The notes: generated by a model not told the origin, from the sequence alone. DNA of 64,000 bases from Fallopia convolvulus (GCA_964016875.1 OZ024719.1:66039224-66103223), one strand, 5' to 3'. Shown: positions 46,258 through 60,112, numbered from the stretch's first letter. Numbers and translations: made by a program.

Positions 46258-46505
46258 TGCTATGTGCAGCGGTAGGGCCCACCGATGTCAATACCGGGGC
46301 GCCCTACAGCTCTGAGCGGGGCGCCCCTCATTAGCCTTAAATAGTATTTCAAAATTATAATGTGGAAAAATTAAGTAATATTTGAAAATTTAGATGGGCA
46401 AATTAGTAAATGTAAAAATTTATTTGCTTAGGTGGCATAGTTAAATGGTTGACACGTAGGATTGAGTGATTCGACTTTAGTTATAGTATAGTAATATGGA
46501 GCAAA

Positions 46506-47184
46506 TCTACTATATATATAAAAGCAATAAGGTTTGGAGCCTTCTCATTACGCCACCTAGGATTTCGCCACATGTCAATCCTATATTAAGCCACCTCATA
46601 TTTTTACACGTGTCATTTTCTTATAATTTAGACGTCTTTATAAATATTCCATGTCATAGTCCACATGTCAAAATTTTTCCATATCACTCATATATTATGT
46701 ACACATCATGTTGCCATATAATCTACAAATATCAATCAATTTTGTAATTTTTTTTATATTGGATTACAATAATATTTTTTTGGAAATTTATTTACATATA
46801 AAAATATTTTTACCATATCTTTATGATCCTAACAACTCTCCAATATAATCTACCAAAAAAACTCATATAAATATATACCGAGTCCGAGATCTTATCCTAT
46901 AATATAAATATATATCAAGATCTTATCCTATAATATATACCGAGATCTTATCCTATAATATGTAAGTCAATTTTATTTGCTAATCCATATTAAATATCCC
47001 ATTATTTTCATTTTTATTATCAAAATCTTTAATTTATAATTATGCTTTTTTTTACAATTTATATAAATCACCAATTCACAATTATTATTTATATTATATT
47101 TTTATTTATTAAAATCTTTTTTATAGAAAATATCTAAAAAAAATATTAATTCATAGTCGTGCAAGGCACGACGGGGACAACTAG
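46506..47184 (+). mobile_element. Small non-autonomous Helitron
   Basis: Starts TCTACTATATATATAAAAGC after A and ends with hairpin GTCGTGC AAG GCACGAC, then GGGGACAACTAG before T. It belongs to the same family as the inverted copy at 36,692-37,270 and the 5' end at 35,138. Only 170 bp separate it from MULE element 2. No coding content. Confidence 0.8.
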
Positions 47185-48160
47185 TTGTTAAAAATTAAAT
47201 ATGGAACTCTGTCTTCCTTGACGATAAGTTCTTCCTCCTAAATCCTAATTACACCTCCAATTGGATTTATTTAGGTTTGTTAGTCTATCGCGAGATAAAG
47301 ATATTTAATTATGCAATTTAAAGATATTTATTTAAAAATAATAATTTTAAAATTAATATAAGCAATGCTATGTTTTAAAAAGTAATATATATATTGATTG
47401 TATCTTATTAAAAAAATAATCATATCTAAGCATAAAATATTGTTTTTCTTAATTTATTTCCAATCAGACTAATTTAAAAAGTGGACGGTTTGGTTAAATC
47501 TAAGACTATTTTAAATATTATTTTAACCTTCCCTTGAGTGTATAATAATGATATTTGTTTCAATAGAAGCAATATTTGAATTTCCCTATCATCGACCAAA
47601 AGGAATATTTTTTTGTTCACTTGTTCTCTCAACCCCCACCAAAATACAAAAACTAATATTTGAATTTTCAAAAAATATTTTTAGTTGCGTTTTTGTGCTT
47701 CTCCTATCTAGAGGTTTGGTGGTAATGGTGGATGTGTGATCCATACCTAAAGACTTTCTGTGTGAGTGAGCCTATAGGTGTCTACAATTGTTCCAAGTTT
47801 TTTTCTTTTGCATTTTTCTTTGTTGTCATCTTTGCTTATTTCTTTGTGGCGTTGGTATTTTTCGCTTATCCGGAGGCTCCAATTTCGATTCCGACATTCT
47901 TAGTCCATTGTGTAGGTTTGTATCTTATGTGGGTTGTATGCTTGTATGGTTTATACGTTCTCATGTTAGTATGTTCGACAACCAATTAATTCGATCTCTC
48001 AATCTAACGTGTCTCGAAATTTTTTTTATATTTGTTTCAGTAGAAATAGAAAAAAATTGCACCAAAAAATAGAAAATATAATATAATATAGATAAATATA
48101 AAATATGATATATTTGTCTTGGCGTTTTTTCTATTTTCTAATTTCTAATTTCTATTTCCG
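47185..48160. other. Intergenic upstream of the V-ATPase gene
   Basis: AT-rich with pyrimidine-rich stretches. Overlapping hydrophobic open frames at 47,732-48,072 have no family features and look fortuitous. The promoter of the V-ATPase gene should lie near the right end. Confidence 0.5.
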
Positions 48161-48284
48161 TATTGGTGTTTTCATCTGTTATAGTAGTCCATAGATCTCC
48201 ACTTCCCATTGCCTTGTCGTTTCTCATCCACATCCCCACCTCTCTTCTGTGTATCGATTTTGCGAGGTTCCTGCCAGATCGAAG

Positions 48285-48693
48285 GTATTCCTCTTCTACC
48301 CGATCTGATTCATTGAACTCACAAGATTTCGGTGTAAGAATTCAGGATTCTTTTTAATTGTTTTTATGTTTTTGATCAAAGAGTAGAAGTTCGCAAAAGA
48401 CTGATGTTGCCGTGAATCCGTGATTGATTTCTTTCCGTTGGTGTATCTTTGTGTCGTCTGAATTTCTTAAGTGCCGCTTTCTCTGACTGTGTTCCCGAGC
48501 AGACGACGATCGTATAATTTCGTGAATTGGGGCAAAAGCTTGAGACTTTGAGCTGTTATTTGCACTTGTCGGTTGTTTTCGATGAATTATTTTGCAAGAT
48601 ATTTTTTTAATCGCTGAAGTAATGTAGAACGATGATACAGGATGTAGGCTCTATGAAGGATCTAATTTTTATTTTAATTGTTTTCCCCCCTAG
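48285..48693 (+). other. Probable 5' UTR intron of V-ATPase subunit B
   Basis: A CT-rich leader (about 48,180-48,284) ends CCAGATCGAAG before GTATTC, and a pyrimidine tract followed by TAG ends at 48,693, eight bases before the start codon. Leader introns are common in plant housekeeping genes. Inferred from consensus only. Confidence 0.55.
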
Positions 48694-48700
48694 TGTGAAA

Positions 48701-51700
48701 ATGGGCGCAGCGCAAAACGATTTCGAAATGGACGACGGCAATCTGGAGATCGGAATGGGTGAGTCATTATAATTTTTGAATCAGGATGGGTCCAGGTCTT
48801 GTTGAACTCTCGGCATAAATGAACAGACTCCATTGTCCATTGAAAGTTTCAGACTTGCATAGAGTAGAATGAAATAATCCTCACGCAATAAGCCAATAAG
48901 GTTTGATTTGCAAATACAGGAGCCTGTGAATAACTAGTTCTCAGTTCCTCTGAATGCTAAGAAAATGATGTCAGAGATGGAAATTCTAGTAATTTTTAAG
49001 TTTGCAGTTCACAGAAATTGAACTGTGGTATGAGAGTGTGGATGTGGACGACACAACAAATAACTTATTGTATGGATTCTATTTGTCTTAACTAATTGAT
49101 GGTAAGTGGTTTGTATGGACTATGGATTCATTTGAGTGGCTTTGTCTGATGGTAAGTGATTTGAAGGAAATTCAGCAAAATGATTGGCTTGTGAAATCGA
49201 AATAGGAACAGAGAATTTGAGACAAAGGATGCCAAATTTTAGGAGTATATGTTTTTTTTTTAAATACCTCTTGTTTGGTAGTGATTAGAATAGCAATTGA
49301 GAGTATATGCAATCATCTTTTTGCAAGATTATTTCATCTCGAAATTGAATTATTCAGAACTATTCTTCAAGAAATTGTGTAAAATTGGTCTCTCTTAATA
49401 TTTTGTGGGCTGTGAATAGGGCTGTGTAGATGACTGACCCGTTTAATTTTATGTTCACAGAGTATAGAACTGTTTCTGGAGTTGCTGGGCCACTAGTTAT
49501 CCTCGAGAAAGTGAAGGTGGCTTTGTGCTTCTTTTTTATGCTCTTTCTCTATGTGATTTTCATCTTGTATATTCAACTTCATAGAATAATAGGCATGTAT
49601 TTTCCGCTTTGGAAATAATTCCTTAGAAACTTGTCTGGTTTTGTTGTGGTAGGGACCGAAATATCAAGAAATTGTCAATATCCGTCTAGGAGATGGAACT
49701 ACTCGTCGAGGTCAAGTCCTGGAAGTTGACGGTGAGAAGGCTGTTGTGCAGGTAATTTATATATGCAGTTGTCTCTTTCTCCTCCAGTCGCATTTGAAAT
49801 GGTGTTTGCTATATGGGTTGGTACAGTCTCTGTAGAACTTAAATTGGAAAGACAGTTGACTTATAGATTTTTTTAATAGATGACAGTCTTGCATTTGTAA
49901 TACTTGTATAATTCAGTTTCTAGTTTTTTTTTTGGGGGAAAAAAATGCTTTCTCGTGGAATAAATTGATATGTCCTGACTCTTGATTTCCATGGGCATGC
50001 AATGTCTACTTGTCAGCTCTTAGCTTCCTCAATTATTTTTTCAAATCATTGGTATCAATATTGGAATATGGATGCTGCTTTGGCAGGTGTTTGAAGGTAC
50101 ATCTGGGATCGATAACAAATATACCACCGTACAATTCACAGGGGAGGTAAAGCTTAGGAATTTTTTTTCTCCTAAAATTAGGCTGTACTTAGTTTTTCTA
50201 GTTTGCATTGTCAATTATGCTAATGCAACTGCTGGTGTGAATTATGTTTACATTGTCTTTAGAATTTTCTCTTTGGTCTTCAATGTGGATGAAGTTTTAA
50301 AGGCACTGTGTAGCTCTAGACTTCTAGGGAAGTTGTTATTCATATTTAATTTTTCCTGCCTAATGTATGTCATTAAAACATTTTGTATAGGTTTTGAAAA
50401 CTCCTGTCTCATTGGATATGCTTGGACGCATTTTCAATGGATCCGGCAAGCCCATTGATAATGGTCCTCCTATTCTTCCAGAGGCATACTTAGATATTTC
50501 TGGTATGTTGGCTCCTGAAAAGCTCTAAGCCTAGGTCATTTATTGTATTCTAGTTAGAATAGTTAGTGTTCAAGTTTATTTGCTGACATTTTTTGACCCT
50601 TTGTTATTATTAGGTAGTTCAATCAACCCTAGTGAGAGAACTTATCCTGAAGAGATGATTCAGACAGGAATTTCTACAATTGATGTCATGAATTCTATTG
50701 CTAGGGGACAAAAGATCCCTCTTTTCTCTGCTGCAGGTCTTCCCCATAATGAAATAGCTGCTCAAATTTGCCGTCAAGCTGGGTTGGTTAAGCGTTTGGA
50801 GAAGTCTGACAACCTTATGGCGGTATGATTTACTTGGCCAAAATTTCTAGGATCTAGACGTGTTTTTCCCCTTCCTGTTCTTGTTGTTTAATCGACAAAG
50901 GAGCAGACCATGAGTTGATATATGGTCACCCATATTATTTTGATGCCTTTTATGAAGTTAGTTTGTGGTTGTTCATTCATCCTTGCCCCTCTTTCCCTCA
51001 TTTTCATTTGAGGACTGAATTAACAGGGCCATACATTACTATTTTCTTGTTTTGAATGAACTTACAGCATGGAGAAGAGGACAATTTTGCCATTGTATTT
51101 GCAGCTATGGGAGTGAATATGGAGACTGCACAGTTCTTTAAACGTGATTTTGAGGAGAATGGGTCAATGGAGAGAGTTACTCTTTTCCTGAACCTGGTAT
51201 GCTCTTGTCACATGAAGTTTCTCTTGATTAAACAGAAAAAAAAAAAAGAATTCTTCTTTCTGCAAACTTTGACTCAAAGTGAGATTTTGGCAATGGATTG
51301 ATATTTTCATGATTACTTTCCGTGTCTTCTTGTAGGCTAACGATCCCACAATTGAACGTATTATTACCCCACGTATTGCACTCACTACTGCCGAATATTT
51401 AGCATATGAATGTGGGAAGCATGTTCTGGTCATTCTGACAGATATGAGTTCTTATGCTGATGCACTTCGTGAGGTATTGAATCTTTTTAATTTTTTGCTT
51501 ATCAACTTCATTTTATATAAAGGAATAACAACTACCAAAAGCCTTGGACAATCTTAATAGAGATAGCACACCTTGTTAAAAGCTTTTGTCTTTACTTATT
51601 CATTAGCATATAAAATTTAAAATTCCAAGTATGCTGGCAAATATTTATTGAATTCTACATATTATATAAATGTTGATTAGTTCAGTTGATCCAGTGACCA

Positions 51701-52841
51701 ACAAATATAATACTTGATGTCCCAGGTTTCTGCAGCTCGAGAAGAAGTGCCTGGAAGACGTGGTTATCCTGGTTATATGTACACTGATCTGGCTACAATC
51801 TATGAACGTGCTGGAAGAATTGAAGGGAGGACGGGTTCTATCACCCAAATTCCAATTTTAACCATGCCTAATGATGGTAGGGTGTTTGTTCATAACTCTG
51901 TTTGCTGTAGAAGTGAGATTGGCAATATCACATATACATAAAAACGCGCTTGAAAGCTCATTTTGCCTTTTGATTTCAGATATTACTCATCCAACTCCGG
52001 ATCTCACGGGTTATATCACAGAAGGGCAAATTTATATTGACAGGCAGCTCCATAACCGACAGGTAATATCACATACATAAAAACATTGTTCACCTAGAAA
52101 TTTTTCCCTTAGAGAATTAGCTAATACAGAATTGATAGGGAAAAAATATATGCATGGGATGGTAGAAAATGCTAATCCTTTTCTATTAATTATTTTCACA
52201 GATATACCCACCAATCAATGTCCTTCCTTCACTGTCCCGTCTAATGAAGGTAAATCATATGAACTGGTTTGATTTAGCTGTAAATTGCTCTCAACTACGT
52301 TAGTCATCATTTACTAAAGTTGCAACTTTTATATCCTTGCAGAGTGCCATAGGTGAAGGAATGACTCGTAGGGACCATTCTGATGTGTCAAATCAGGTTT
52401 GATCCGATATTTGTCTACATCTTTGTGATTGCATTACTTTAGTCATTAACTGTGTCTCCTTTTTGGGTTACAGCTCTATGCAAATTATGCAATTGGTAAG
52501 GATGTTCAGGCTATGAAGGCTGTGGTTGGAGAAGAAGCCCTTTCTTCAGAGGACTTGGTATTTTTCTTAATTTCACCTCTCAGTTTGTTTTTTACATGAA
52601 ACTAGAGACATAATTATTTATTATTCCCTTTTTTTTCTCTTGCTTGATAAATTAGTTATACCTAGAATTCTTGGAAAAATTCGAGAGGAAATTCGTTACT
52701 CAAGGAGCATATGACACCCGGACCATATTTCAGTCACTTGATCTGGCTTGGACTCTCCTGAGAATCTTCCCCCGTGAGCTTCTCCACCGTATCCCAGCAA
52801 AGACTCTCGACCAATATTACAGTAGAGATGCATCCAATTGA
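48701..52841 (+). CDS. VHA-B: V-type proton ATPase subunit B
   Basis: Fourteen coding exons: 48701-48758, 49461-49516, 49653-49751, 50087-50146, 50391-50502, 50614-50822, 51068-51196, 51336-51473, 51726-51876, 51980-52062, 52202-52249, 52343-52396, 52474-52557 and 52656-52841. They give 488 codons, the usual size. This is the non-catalytic nucleotide-binding subunit of the V1 head, which alternates with subunit A to drive proton pumping into vacuole and endosomes. Diagnostic stretches include EYRTVSGVAGPLVILEKVK, PVSLDMLGRIFNGSGKPID, NPSERTYPEEMIQTGISTID, IPLFSAAGLPHNEIAAQICR, GVNMETAQFFKRDFEENG and LAWTLLRIFPRELLHRIP. All junctions follow GT-AG and keep frame. AATAAA near 52,946 is the likely polyadenylation signal. 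No damage seen. Confidence 0.96.
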
Positions 52842-52949
52842 AGAGGGAGAATAAAATGATGGAATACTCAGTTGCAGGGTCACGAGTTGTTCTTCGTTTG
52901 AAGTTCACTATTTTCTTGATTGCTTTCGTCCGCCATTTGCCACCAAATA

Positions 52950-53640
52950 AAGTTTCCCATTATTCTTTGAAATGCTGGTCCAGGTGAAAGCCTCTCTTTC
53001 CATCCAGTTGCTGTATATTTATTGTGAGGATGCTCAGTGAGTAATTTTATTGGTCGAGTCTTAAATTATGACTTTTGAGTTGTTTTGGAACTGGTAACGG
53101 ACTCTTTTTAAAGATCAGACAGGGTGCTCTTGCTTCCATCATTTTGTTGTGCATGTAATATGTTGATGGAGCATTATTGCTTTTGATAATGTCGAATTGT
53201 TGTTTCAAGTCAATGCTAGCGCCATATTTCGTGTACTGGATTCTGTTAATTGGGTAGAAATCCTTTCTCGTGTAACAAAAGAAAAGGGGAAAGTATTAGA
53301 AAGAGACCTTAATTAAAGTGAATAAGGAATTATCACCAACAGAACCAAAAGACGCTGAGCTAGTAGCAGAGCTAACTGATGTGTTTTAGCACAGATATAA
53401 CGCTACTAAAATGCTCCGACTTGATTTTCCAGTACCCCTTTCGTATTTATGAATAAGTCAAGTACCCATGATTCCATGAACTAAAATAACTCATCAATTA
53501 GTGCAGAATGAATACAAATGGAAGAGAAACTGCAATGTGTAAAGCCTTTATCGTGAAAGAATTTAACCAAGTTCTGTACCAAACTACATCAAATCAAATA
53601 CAACTACTAAGAATCACATTTATCTCATGATCTTTTAGGT
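52950..53640. other. Intergenic between convergent genes
   Basis: 3' flanks of the V-ATPase gene (+) and the PMT gene (-). No coding or transposon feature was recognised. Confidence 0.6.
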
Positions 53641-53732
53641 TTTTTCCTCCTTAGCTCTGGAATCCTGATAAGCTGTAACATGTATGGATTTCAGAGAGCT
53701 GATTATCAGATGGGACTTTTTTTTTTTGTCTA

Positions 53733-56700
53733 TTATGAACTCTGCTGTGAATACCAGAGCTTCTTCCGGCAGACTAGTATCTTCTCATTCTCAACTGCAT
53801 ACTCGGTATCTTCCTTTCTACATTCCCATCTCATGCCCTTTGCAATGGTGGCAATCGCGTCTATGAAGTAGCTAGATTCTCGTATGATTGCATACCCATT
53901 AGGACGAAGGATTCTGTCCATCTCCAAGAGCACATGCTTCATGTCACACCTGTCAAAACAATCAAACTTGTGGTAAAGACCCAGAAAAGATACTATTTCT
54001 TGTACTATTTTTATGAACTACGCTGCCGCTGCCTTGAGGGTCCATGCTAATAAATCTAATTATAGATTTCTTTGTTTAGAAATTCATAAGATCTTTTAAT
54101 AGGGTTTATCTTAAAACTTTTTGGGGGAATAGTTCCCATATTAGGATTCTTTAACATGTGCCCTTTAGGCATAGGTTAGAAAGACAGTTTCTTGTATACT
54201 AACTAGCTAACAGAAGAAATGTGAGCGAGGCTCCAAGATTTTTGAAACTTTACCTCTGGTTTTCAGCAGTGAAGAGGCCATCAACATGAAGAAGGTCGTA
54301 TGTTCTTGGATATGTGGAAAATGCCTCACACCTGCACACCATCATAAAAGCCAAACATTAAAAAAGGCTTATGTAAGCTAAAATATGACATAAAAAAAAC
54401 TTGCTTGAAGAAATAAAAAGCATACCAATCATGGTAAGTTCCAATCAATCCTCGGTCAAAGATCACAGGCAATGTATTGGGAGCGTAAGAGGAAACCACA
54501 TTCATGACCCACAAAGGATCACTTATCAGTTCTGCAGCAAGACCTCCATAAACAGTATTCATATCCATAACATTTCTTATTTCTTTGGTTCCAAGAACAG
54601 GAAGCAGCTTCTTGTAGTGTTTAACCCGGTTCTTCCACTTGCTCTGGTCATGCTTAAAAGCAGCAGTTTTGCCACCAGTCACATATGACATCCGCTCTGG
54701 TGTAACATTCAGTCTCTGTGGCCATTTAGGAATAAATCCTAGGCTGGTTCTCTTAAGCTTTGGGCTTGGAGCTACGGCACATGATCTAAGAGGAGTGTAC
54801 CATGCTGAATCTGGCTCTATGGAGTCATCACACTTTGTAGGGTAGGCATTTGGGAGAGTAAGCTTTTTGTAGCAAGCGTCGTCTGTGGACTTTTGCCATA
54901 CAGCAATGTCGTCTTTATTGTTGTAAAGTTTGAAACATAAAGAAGTGAGTAAATTTTGGAGGTTATCGTAGTCAGTTTTTTGATCCTCCTTGGTTGTGTT
55001 CCATCCTCTCCATCGCCTTTCGTAGTTGACTGGAGGTCCAGAAAGGACCCAGAATCCTCCTGGCCGGAGAATGCGATGTATTTCCATAAGATAGATTCCA
55101 CCTGTGGATGGAGATATTATTATGAGTTCAATATCAAGAAAATTAATCATCAAAATCTAGACTGGAAAGAATAACAAGTATTCACATAGTCATCTGTTTG
55201 GGGCATAAAAAAAAGGGTCTTCTAAGGCCTTTTTTTTACTGAAATAAACAAACTCATAGTGACAGTAGAATTTTAGTTTTTCTACTGTCATGCTCATTGG
55301 CTTTTATACACTGCTTTTGAGATGGATTAAGTCCCTATATCAATTTTGGTGCATTCTAACTAAATTCAGTTATTATTGTCACATAGCTGAATTTTAGTTT
55401 TTCTTGGGTCAATCGGGTGTACCCCCTTTCCCCTGGCCAGGGGTACCCCCATCTTGACCCCCCAGATTCCGCAGTAGCGGAGACTCACTGGGTCAATGAT
55501 GATGATGATAGTGACAGTAGAATAAGAGGGTAGATCACAGTAATATGTTTTATTCTTAGAGATAACATTTCTGTCAATATTTCCTTTTCACGTTATCAAC
55601 CACTGTGAGATACAAGCCAAGTAATGAACATTATTCCAGTATAGCATAGCATGTGTTGCAGCTTTCCATTCTATAGACGTCTCAAGTGAGGGTGAGCTCA
55701 AGATTCAACCAGTAACCACTAAGCAATAATTAAATAAAAGTGAGATTTTATTTCTGTTTTATTATAATTTCACTTTATTACCAGCCTACCAGGAGTTTAT
55801 TGTCCTAATCAGAAAATGTCACCTGGAGATTGTGTCTAAGAAACTAGGAATTGAAGAGAAACACGTACCGAACTCAGTCCAAGGAATCAGACATCTGGAG
55901 CAATGAGCCATATCAAATGAGCTTGACGGAAAAGGAAGGCGTTGTGTAGAAATAATGCCAAGAATGGCTGGAATACCACGTTCAAGAGCAAATTGCACTT
56001 GTGCCTCATGATTGTCTCTTGGAGCAAGTGATAACGTTAGAATCCCACGATCCAGTAGGTCCCCTCCCCAACTTGCAACCTACATGCATATGTATGTATT
56101 CAAGACTCGTCCTTAGAAAAGGAATTGGAAGGAAAAAGAATAAGAAATGAATAATCACCCCACAGCCAGTATCAATAGCCGTCCGGATAGTGCCATCTTG
56201 CATTTGAGGAATTAGATCCTGCATCAGATCAACATATCGAGTGACTCCATCTGGAAACATCGTGCCCCCTCCAGGGAAGATGAATTTATCCCCTTGTTTC
56301 TTCAGCCAGTGTTGATTTGATTTTTCTTTGTTAATCCAATCATATGGTACATTCCTGAGGACAAAAGCAAAATTGCACTAAACTGCCATAGGAGATTTTT
56401 CACTGAAGCAAACAAAGATTTCTGAATACAAGGCTCACATACCGGTACCAAGCCTCACTCTTGCTCTTAGGCCATCTTATCGGAGGCTTATATCCATTTG
56501 GTGGAGGAATTAAGCATTCCTTTCTCTGTGAAGGTGGAGGACAGTGTCGCTCCATAAAAGTAAGCCGATGATAGCCGTACTTTTTCCATCGCTAAAGGGA
56601 AGCAAAAATGTGATTTTCTTTTATCAGCAATTGGGAAATTTTTAACAGAAATTTCAGAGAATAACAAAGTGTTGTCATATGATTCAATTAGTAGGCATAG

Positions 56701-56989
56701 TGTATACCTTAGGATCAGTGCACGGTGTGTAATCTTGAAATTCATTACTGCACTCAGGGAATGAAACTGCCTTGATCTTAAGAGGAGCAACTAATGAATC
56801 TTTTGCTGATTCTTCTGACTCAGTGACAGTTATGCTCACATCTTTTGCAGTAATTTGATCATATTGAGAACTAAAGATCCCACCGAGATAAAAGGATAAG
56901 CCGCACATGACAATAGTAATTAAACATGCTGGGATGATCCTCGAGCCTTTGTCTGGCTGAGCATTTGGTTTTTCATCTTTATATTTCAT
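53733..56989 (-). CDS. Probable pectin-type methyltransferase, PMT20/PMT21-like (DUF248)
   Basis: Exons 56989-56708, 56591-56443, 56354-56159, 56079-55869, 55101-54426, 54331-54254 and 53949-53733 give 602 codons, typical for this family. A short cytosolic tail (MKYKDEKPNAQPDKGSR) is followed by one membrane segment (ACLITIVMCGLSFYLGGIF, about 21-39), giving a type II Golgi protein. The lumenal part has two SAM-methyltransferase-like halves. The first is seen in FPDGVTRYVDLMQDLIPQ and AIDTGCGVASWGGDLL, the second in GTKEIRNVMDMNTVYGGLAA and LLHVDGLFTA. LMEIHRILRPGGFWVLSGPP and HVLLEMDRILRPNGY are family hallmarks. Relatives (QUA2, TSD2, PMTs) affect pectin methylation and cell adhesion; substrate is not proven for PMT21. 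All frames are open. Confidence 0.93.
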
Positions 56990-57015
56990 TCTTGTAGGCC
57001 TAGTTCATATACTTC

Positions 57016-58382
57016 CTGCATGAATATGCCATCAAACACATCAAATAATTTGCAAACATTTTGTCAGCTTGCTACAAGTCTTACCTGATAGTCCAATTCT
57101 ATCAAATGCCACTCAAGTAAACTCAACATCAATCTCTAAAAGCATCAAAGAAGACAACTTCACTAAATAAAATACAGAGAAAAAGAAGCAGATCAGATGT
57201 CATGACAACCGTATTATAAGTAGAGGTTCGATATAACATAAGAGTATTCAGCATATTGTAATAAATTGTTAACAGAGGATGATAACCTTTCCAGCACATA
57301 TAGAAACACCTCAATTCCTGAGAAAACCCCTCTAATCCAGCTTTTTTGTTAATTCATGTAACCATAAAATCCAGCTTTATTGCTGATTCATACAACCATA
57401 TCAGATATGGGCATTAGAAATTTAGAACCACATAGAGAAAAGACTTAGAAAGAGTTCAGTAAAGAAGAAGAAGAAGAAGATGTGATGAGAAAAGGACAAC
57501 TGATTGATCCAGATTTACCAGTCAAATGGGAGCACAGAAAATTCTAATAAATACAGAAGATTTACAAGCACCAATCAATAATTCATTCAGCTTTTTCTTG
57601 CCACAAGAAGCTAATAATTCCCACATGACATTGGGCCAAAGGCTAAAAAATTAATCAAAGTCAAAACATCACTTGTTAAGGGCCCTCCAGATACACAGGG
57701 CTTGAAAAAAGTAGGGAAAACTGAAAGGCACATGATATGCCATTTCACCATGGAAAGCTAAGTGCAAATTAAAGCAGTGTAACATGTCATATAACATATT
57801 AATTTCTTCAAAATGAAGAAAGGCTTCGCCTATCAATTGTAATGTTTTTCTTCAATTAATGAGTTATGCTTCCACACGCAAGTAGAATAACAAGGAGGAA
57901 TGAAAGCTCTGCTATATACAAAAGTAGTGATGTTGACTACGAGACTTGTATAATCAAATAAGTGTAGTAGAAAGTGGGAGCTAGGAGGGTCCATGATTTC
58001 AGGCTTGAGAGTTTGGATCCCACAAAATTCTATTCTAATAATTTATGAATTAGCCATTGAGTGGTATTCTTGCTTTGCAATTATAGCTGAATAAAGGGCA
58101 AAATAGACATGAATATCTTTGGTGAGCAAGGATCTCCAAAAGCAGGTTCCAACAATTTTTTTACAGCACCATATGTCAGAATAAAGAAAGCCCAAATGCT
58201 GAAAAGCTTCAATTAAACAATTAAACACTCGTTGTACAGATCTGCTCCAAGAATCTATGGCCAAGTAGTAGATGTGGAGAAAAAAAGAGCAAAAAACACC
58301 CACAAGAGATTGAATTAAAACATCAAAAGAACACACAAGAACTAGAAATGTGCAGAATTAATGAACTGGGTACTCATATTAC
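57016..58382 (-). other. Probable 5' UTR intron of the PMT gene
   Basis: On the minus strand a donor CTGAAGGTAATA is at 58,382 and an acceptor ATTCATGCAG is at 57,016, 26 bases before the start codon. The leader exon would run from about 58,575 down to 58,383, including the CT-rich segment around 58,530-58,560. No coding sequence was recognised in between. Inferred from consensus. Confidence 0.5.
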
Positions 58383-58799
58383 CTTCAGAAGGGGAGCAAA
58401 ATTGCTAGAAAAATAAAAATGAACAACTCCACCAGAAATCTCCCAGAAGTGAGAATATGGATATTCTGATGGATAATAAGAGTTGATTTATTGGGTGAGG
58501 AACAAGAAGGGCCAAAAAAGAGGGTTGCTCCGAATGGGAGAGAAAAGGGAAGAAGATGAGCGATTAATTGCAGGATTTGTCAGGGTGTGGGAGCACCCGA
58601 TTTTTTGAAGAAAAGAAAACAAACGAGAGAATTTTTGGACCCCCAAATTGGTAGGGATTGTGATTCGCTGTCCCCTTTGTTTTGGAATGTAACCCTGTTC
58701 AGTCTTCTCAGTCGCTCGCTTCTTCTATGTCTTGGAGTGAGTGGGAGCATTAACTTGGAGTATGAAGAGAGATGAGGAATGGGCTTCACTGCTTCAATA

Positions 58800-60112
58800 T
58801 TTAATTATTTATATAAATTCATTTTTTTTTGCCCACTACTTTATTTTTTATATTAGCTAAAATTCGGAATATCGGACATGCCTGATACCCGAGAGGTCGT
58901 GAAAACGGCAGTCAGAAAACCGGCTAAGAGAGACTGAAATAACTACAACAACACATAAAGTAAGAATAACATACGAAGAATTAGAACTAAAAATAAAAGA
59001 GTAATGGAGAAGTGACGGGCTAGAGAAACTAAATGCCTATAGCAATCGGGTCTAAACGGAAATTATGAAGAAAGGTTGACCACTAGCGTACCTCCTTGGA
59101 AAGATGTTTGTAAAGATAGGTGAGTATTACAGTGTGAGGTGTGTATATTAATTTGATATTTATAAGTATGTTAATTTTATTTTCTATTCATAAGTATGAT
59201 AAAAAAATTAATTAATATAGATCACAATTTTGCTTTTTTATAGTAATTTTAAAAAAAAAAAAATTATTTTTCTATCAATGAATACGACAAGTTTTTTTAG
59301 TAATAATAGGTTGCATATAAAAATATATTAATTTTTTTATTTATAAGTATGTTGATATTTTAATATTTATTTACTATTCATAAGTATAATAATTTTTTAT
59401 AATATAGACCATATTTTTGAATTTTTCTATAATAATTTTTTAAAAATATTTTTTATATCAACAAATATGACAAGTTTTTTTTAGTAATATGACTAATTGG
59501 CTATATATGACAAGTTTTTTTATTTATAAGTATGTTGATTTTTTATATTACAAATTTCTTAATAAATAGATAAAGGTTATTGATCCTTAATAGTAGAGCA
59601 GTTAATCAGGTCGGTTTGGTCATTTTGGGTTCGGGTTGAGTGCGAGTTCACGTCATTAAAATTTATGGGTCAATCGGGTCAAATTATTCGTGCGGGTTTG
59701 GGTTGACTCAAAGGGTCAAGAGCACCGACTATTTAAGATAATTAAAATAATATTATAACTAATTAATATTTATAATAAAAATATTATTCTTATATATTTT
59801 AATATAAAGTATGAGTTTGGTTCAAATAAAATAAACTATTATCTTGAAACGTGAAACGAATGTATTTTTCATAGTTCGTAGTGCACTTTTTATACGAAAG
59901 TGTTTGCAAAATACGAAAATAACAATATAAAAAAGTGCACCACAAAGAGTATGAAAAGTGCATTACAAAATACGAAAAGTCTAGGATAAGGTCTGAATCA
60001 TCAACTAGCCTAATCTAAACTAATTTAAATTATTTAAATATTTTTTAGGGTTGATAATTGATATTCCAATTTAAGAGAATATAAAGGATCGATATGGTGA
60101 CTAAAATCGATA
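58800..60112. other. Intergenic, AT-rich, with a decayed MITE
   Basis: Repeated AT-rich words (TATTTATAAGTATGTTGATT near 59,155, 59,340 and 59,520). At 59,600-59,710 a GGGTTCGGGTTGAGTGCGAG tract resembles GGTTCGG-type MITE sequence. 59,810-60,005 is a decayed relative of the foldback MITE at 39,403 (TTTGGTTCAAATAAAATAAA, AGTGCACTTTT). Confidence 0.5.

Larger units (their letters stand above)
40304..46336 (+). mobile_element. MULE element 2 (convergent transposase-OTU and proline-rich gene)
   Basis: A 6.03-kb element with inverted ends: the left has GCGCCCCGATCAGAG, then TTGTAGGGCGCACCGG, and the right has CCGGGGCGCCCTACAG, then CTCTGAGCGGGGCGC. It is flanked by the perfect 8-bp duplication TTAAATAG (40,296-40,303 and 46,337-46,344). 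A transposase gene reads inward from the left end and a small proline-rich gene reads inward from the right end. The two are separated by low-complexity and telomere-like repeats. The perfect target duplication and open frames imply a recent insertion. Both ends carry multiple GC-rich palindromes. Confidence 0.9.

Noticed and set aside
47732..48072. Two overlapping hydrophobic frames that look like membrane proteins
   Set aside because: T-rich DNA gives Phe/Val/Leu runs by chance; located in the likely promoter region of the V-ATPase gene.
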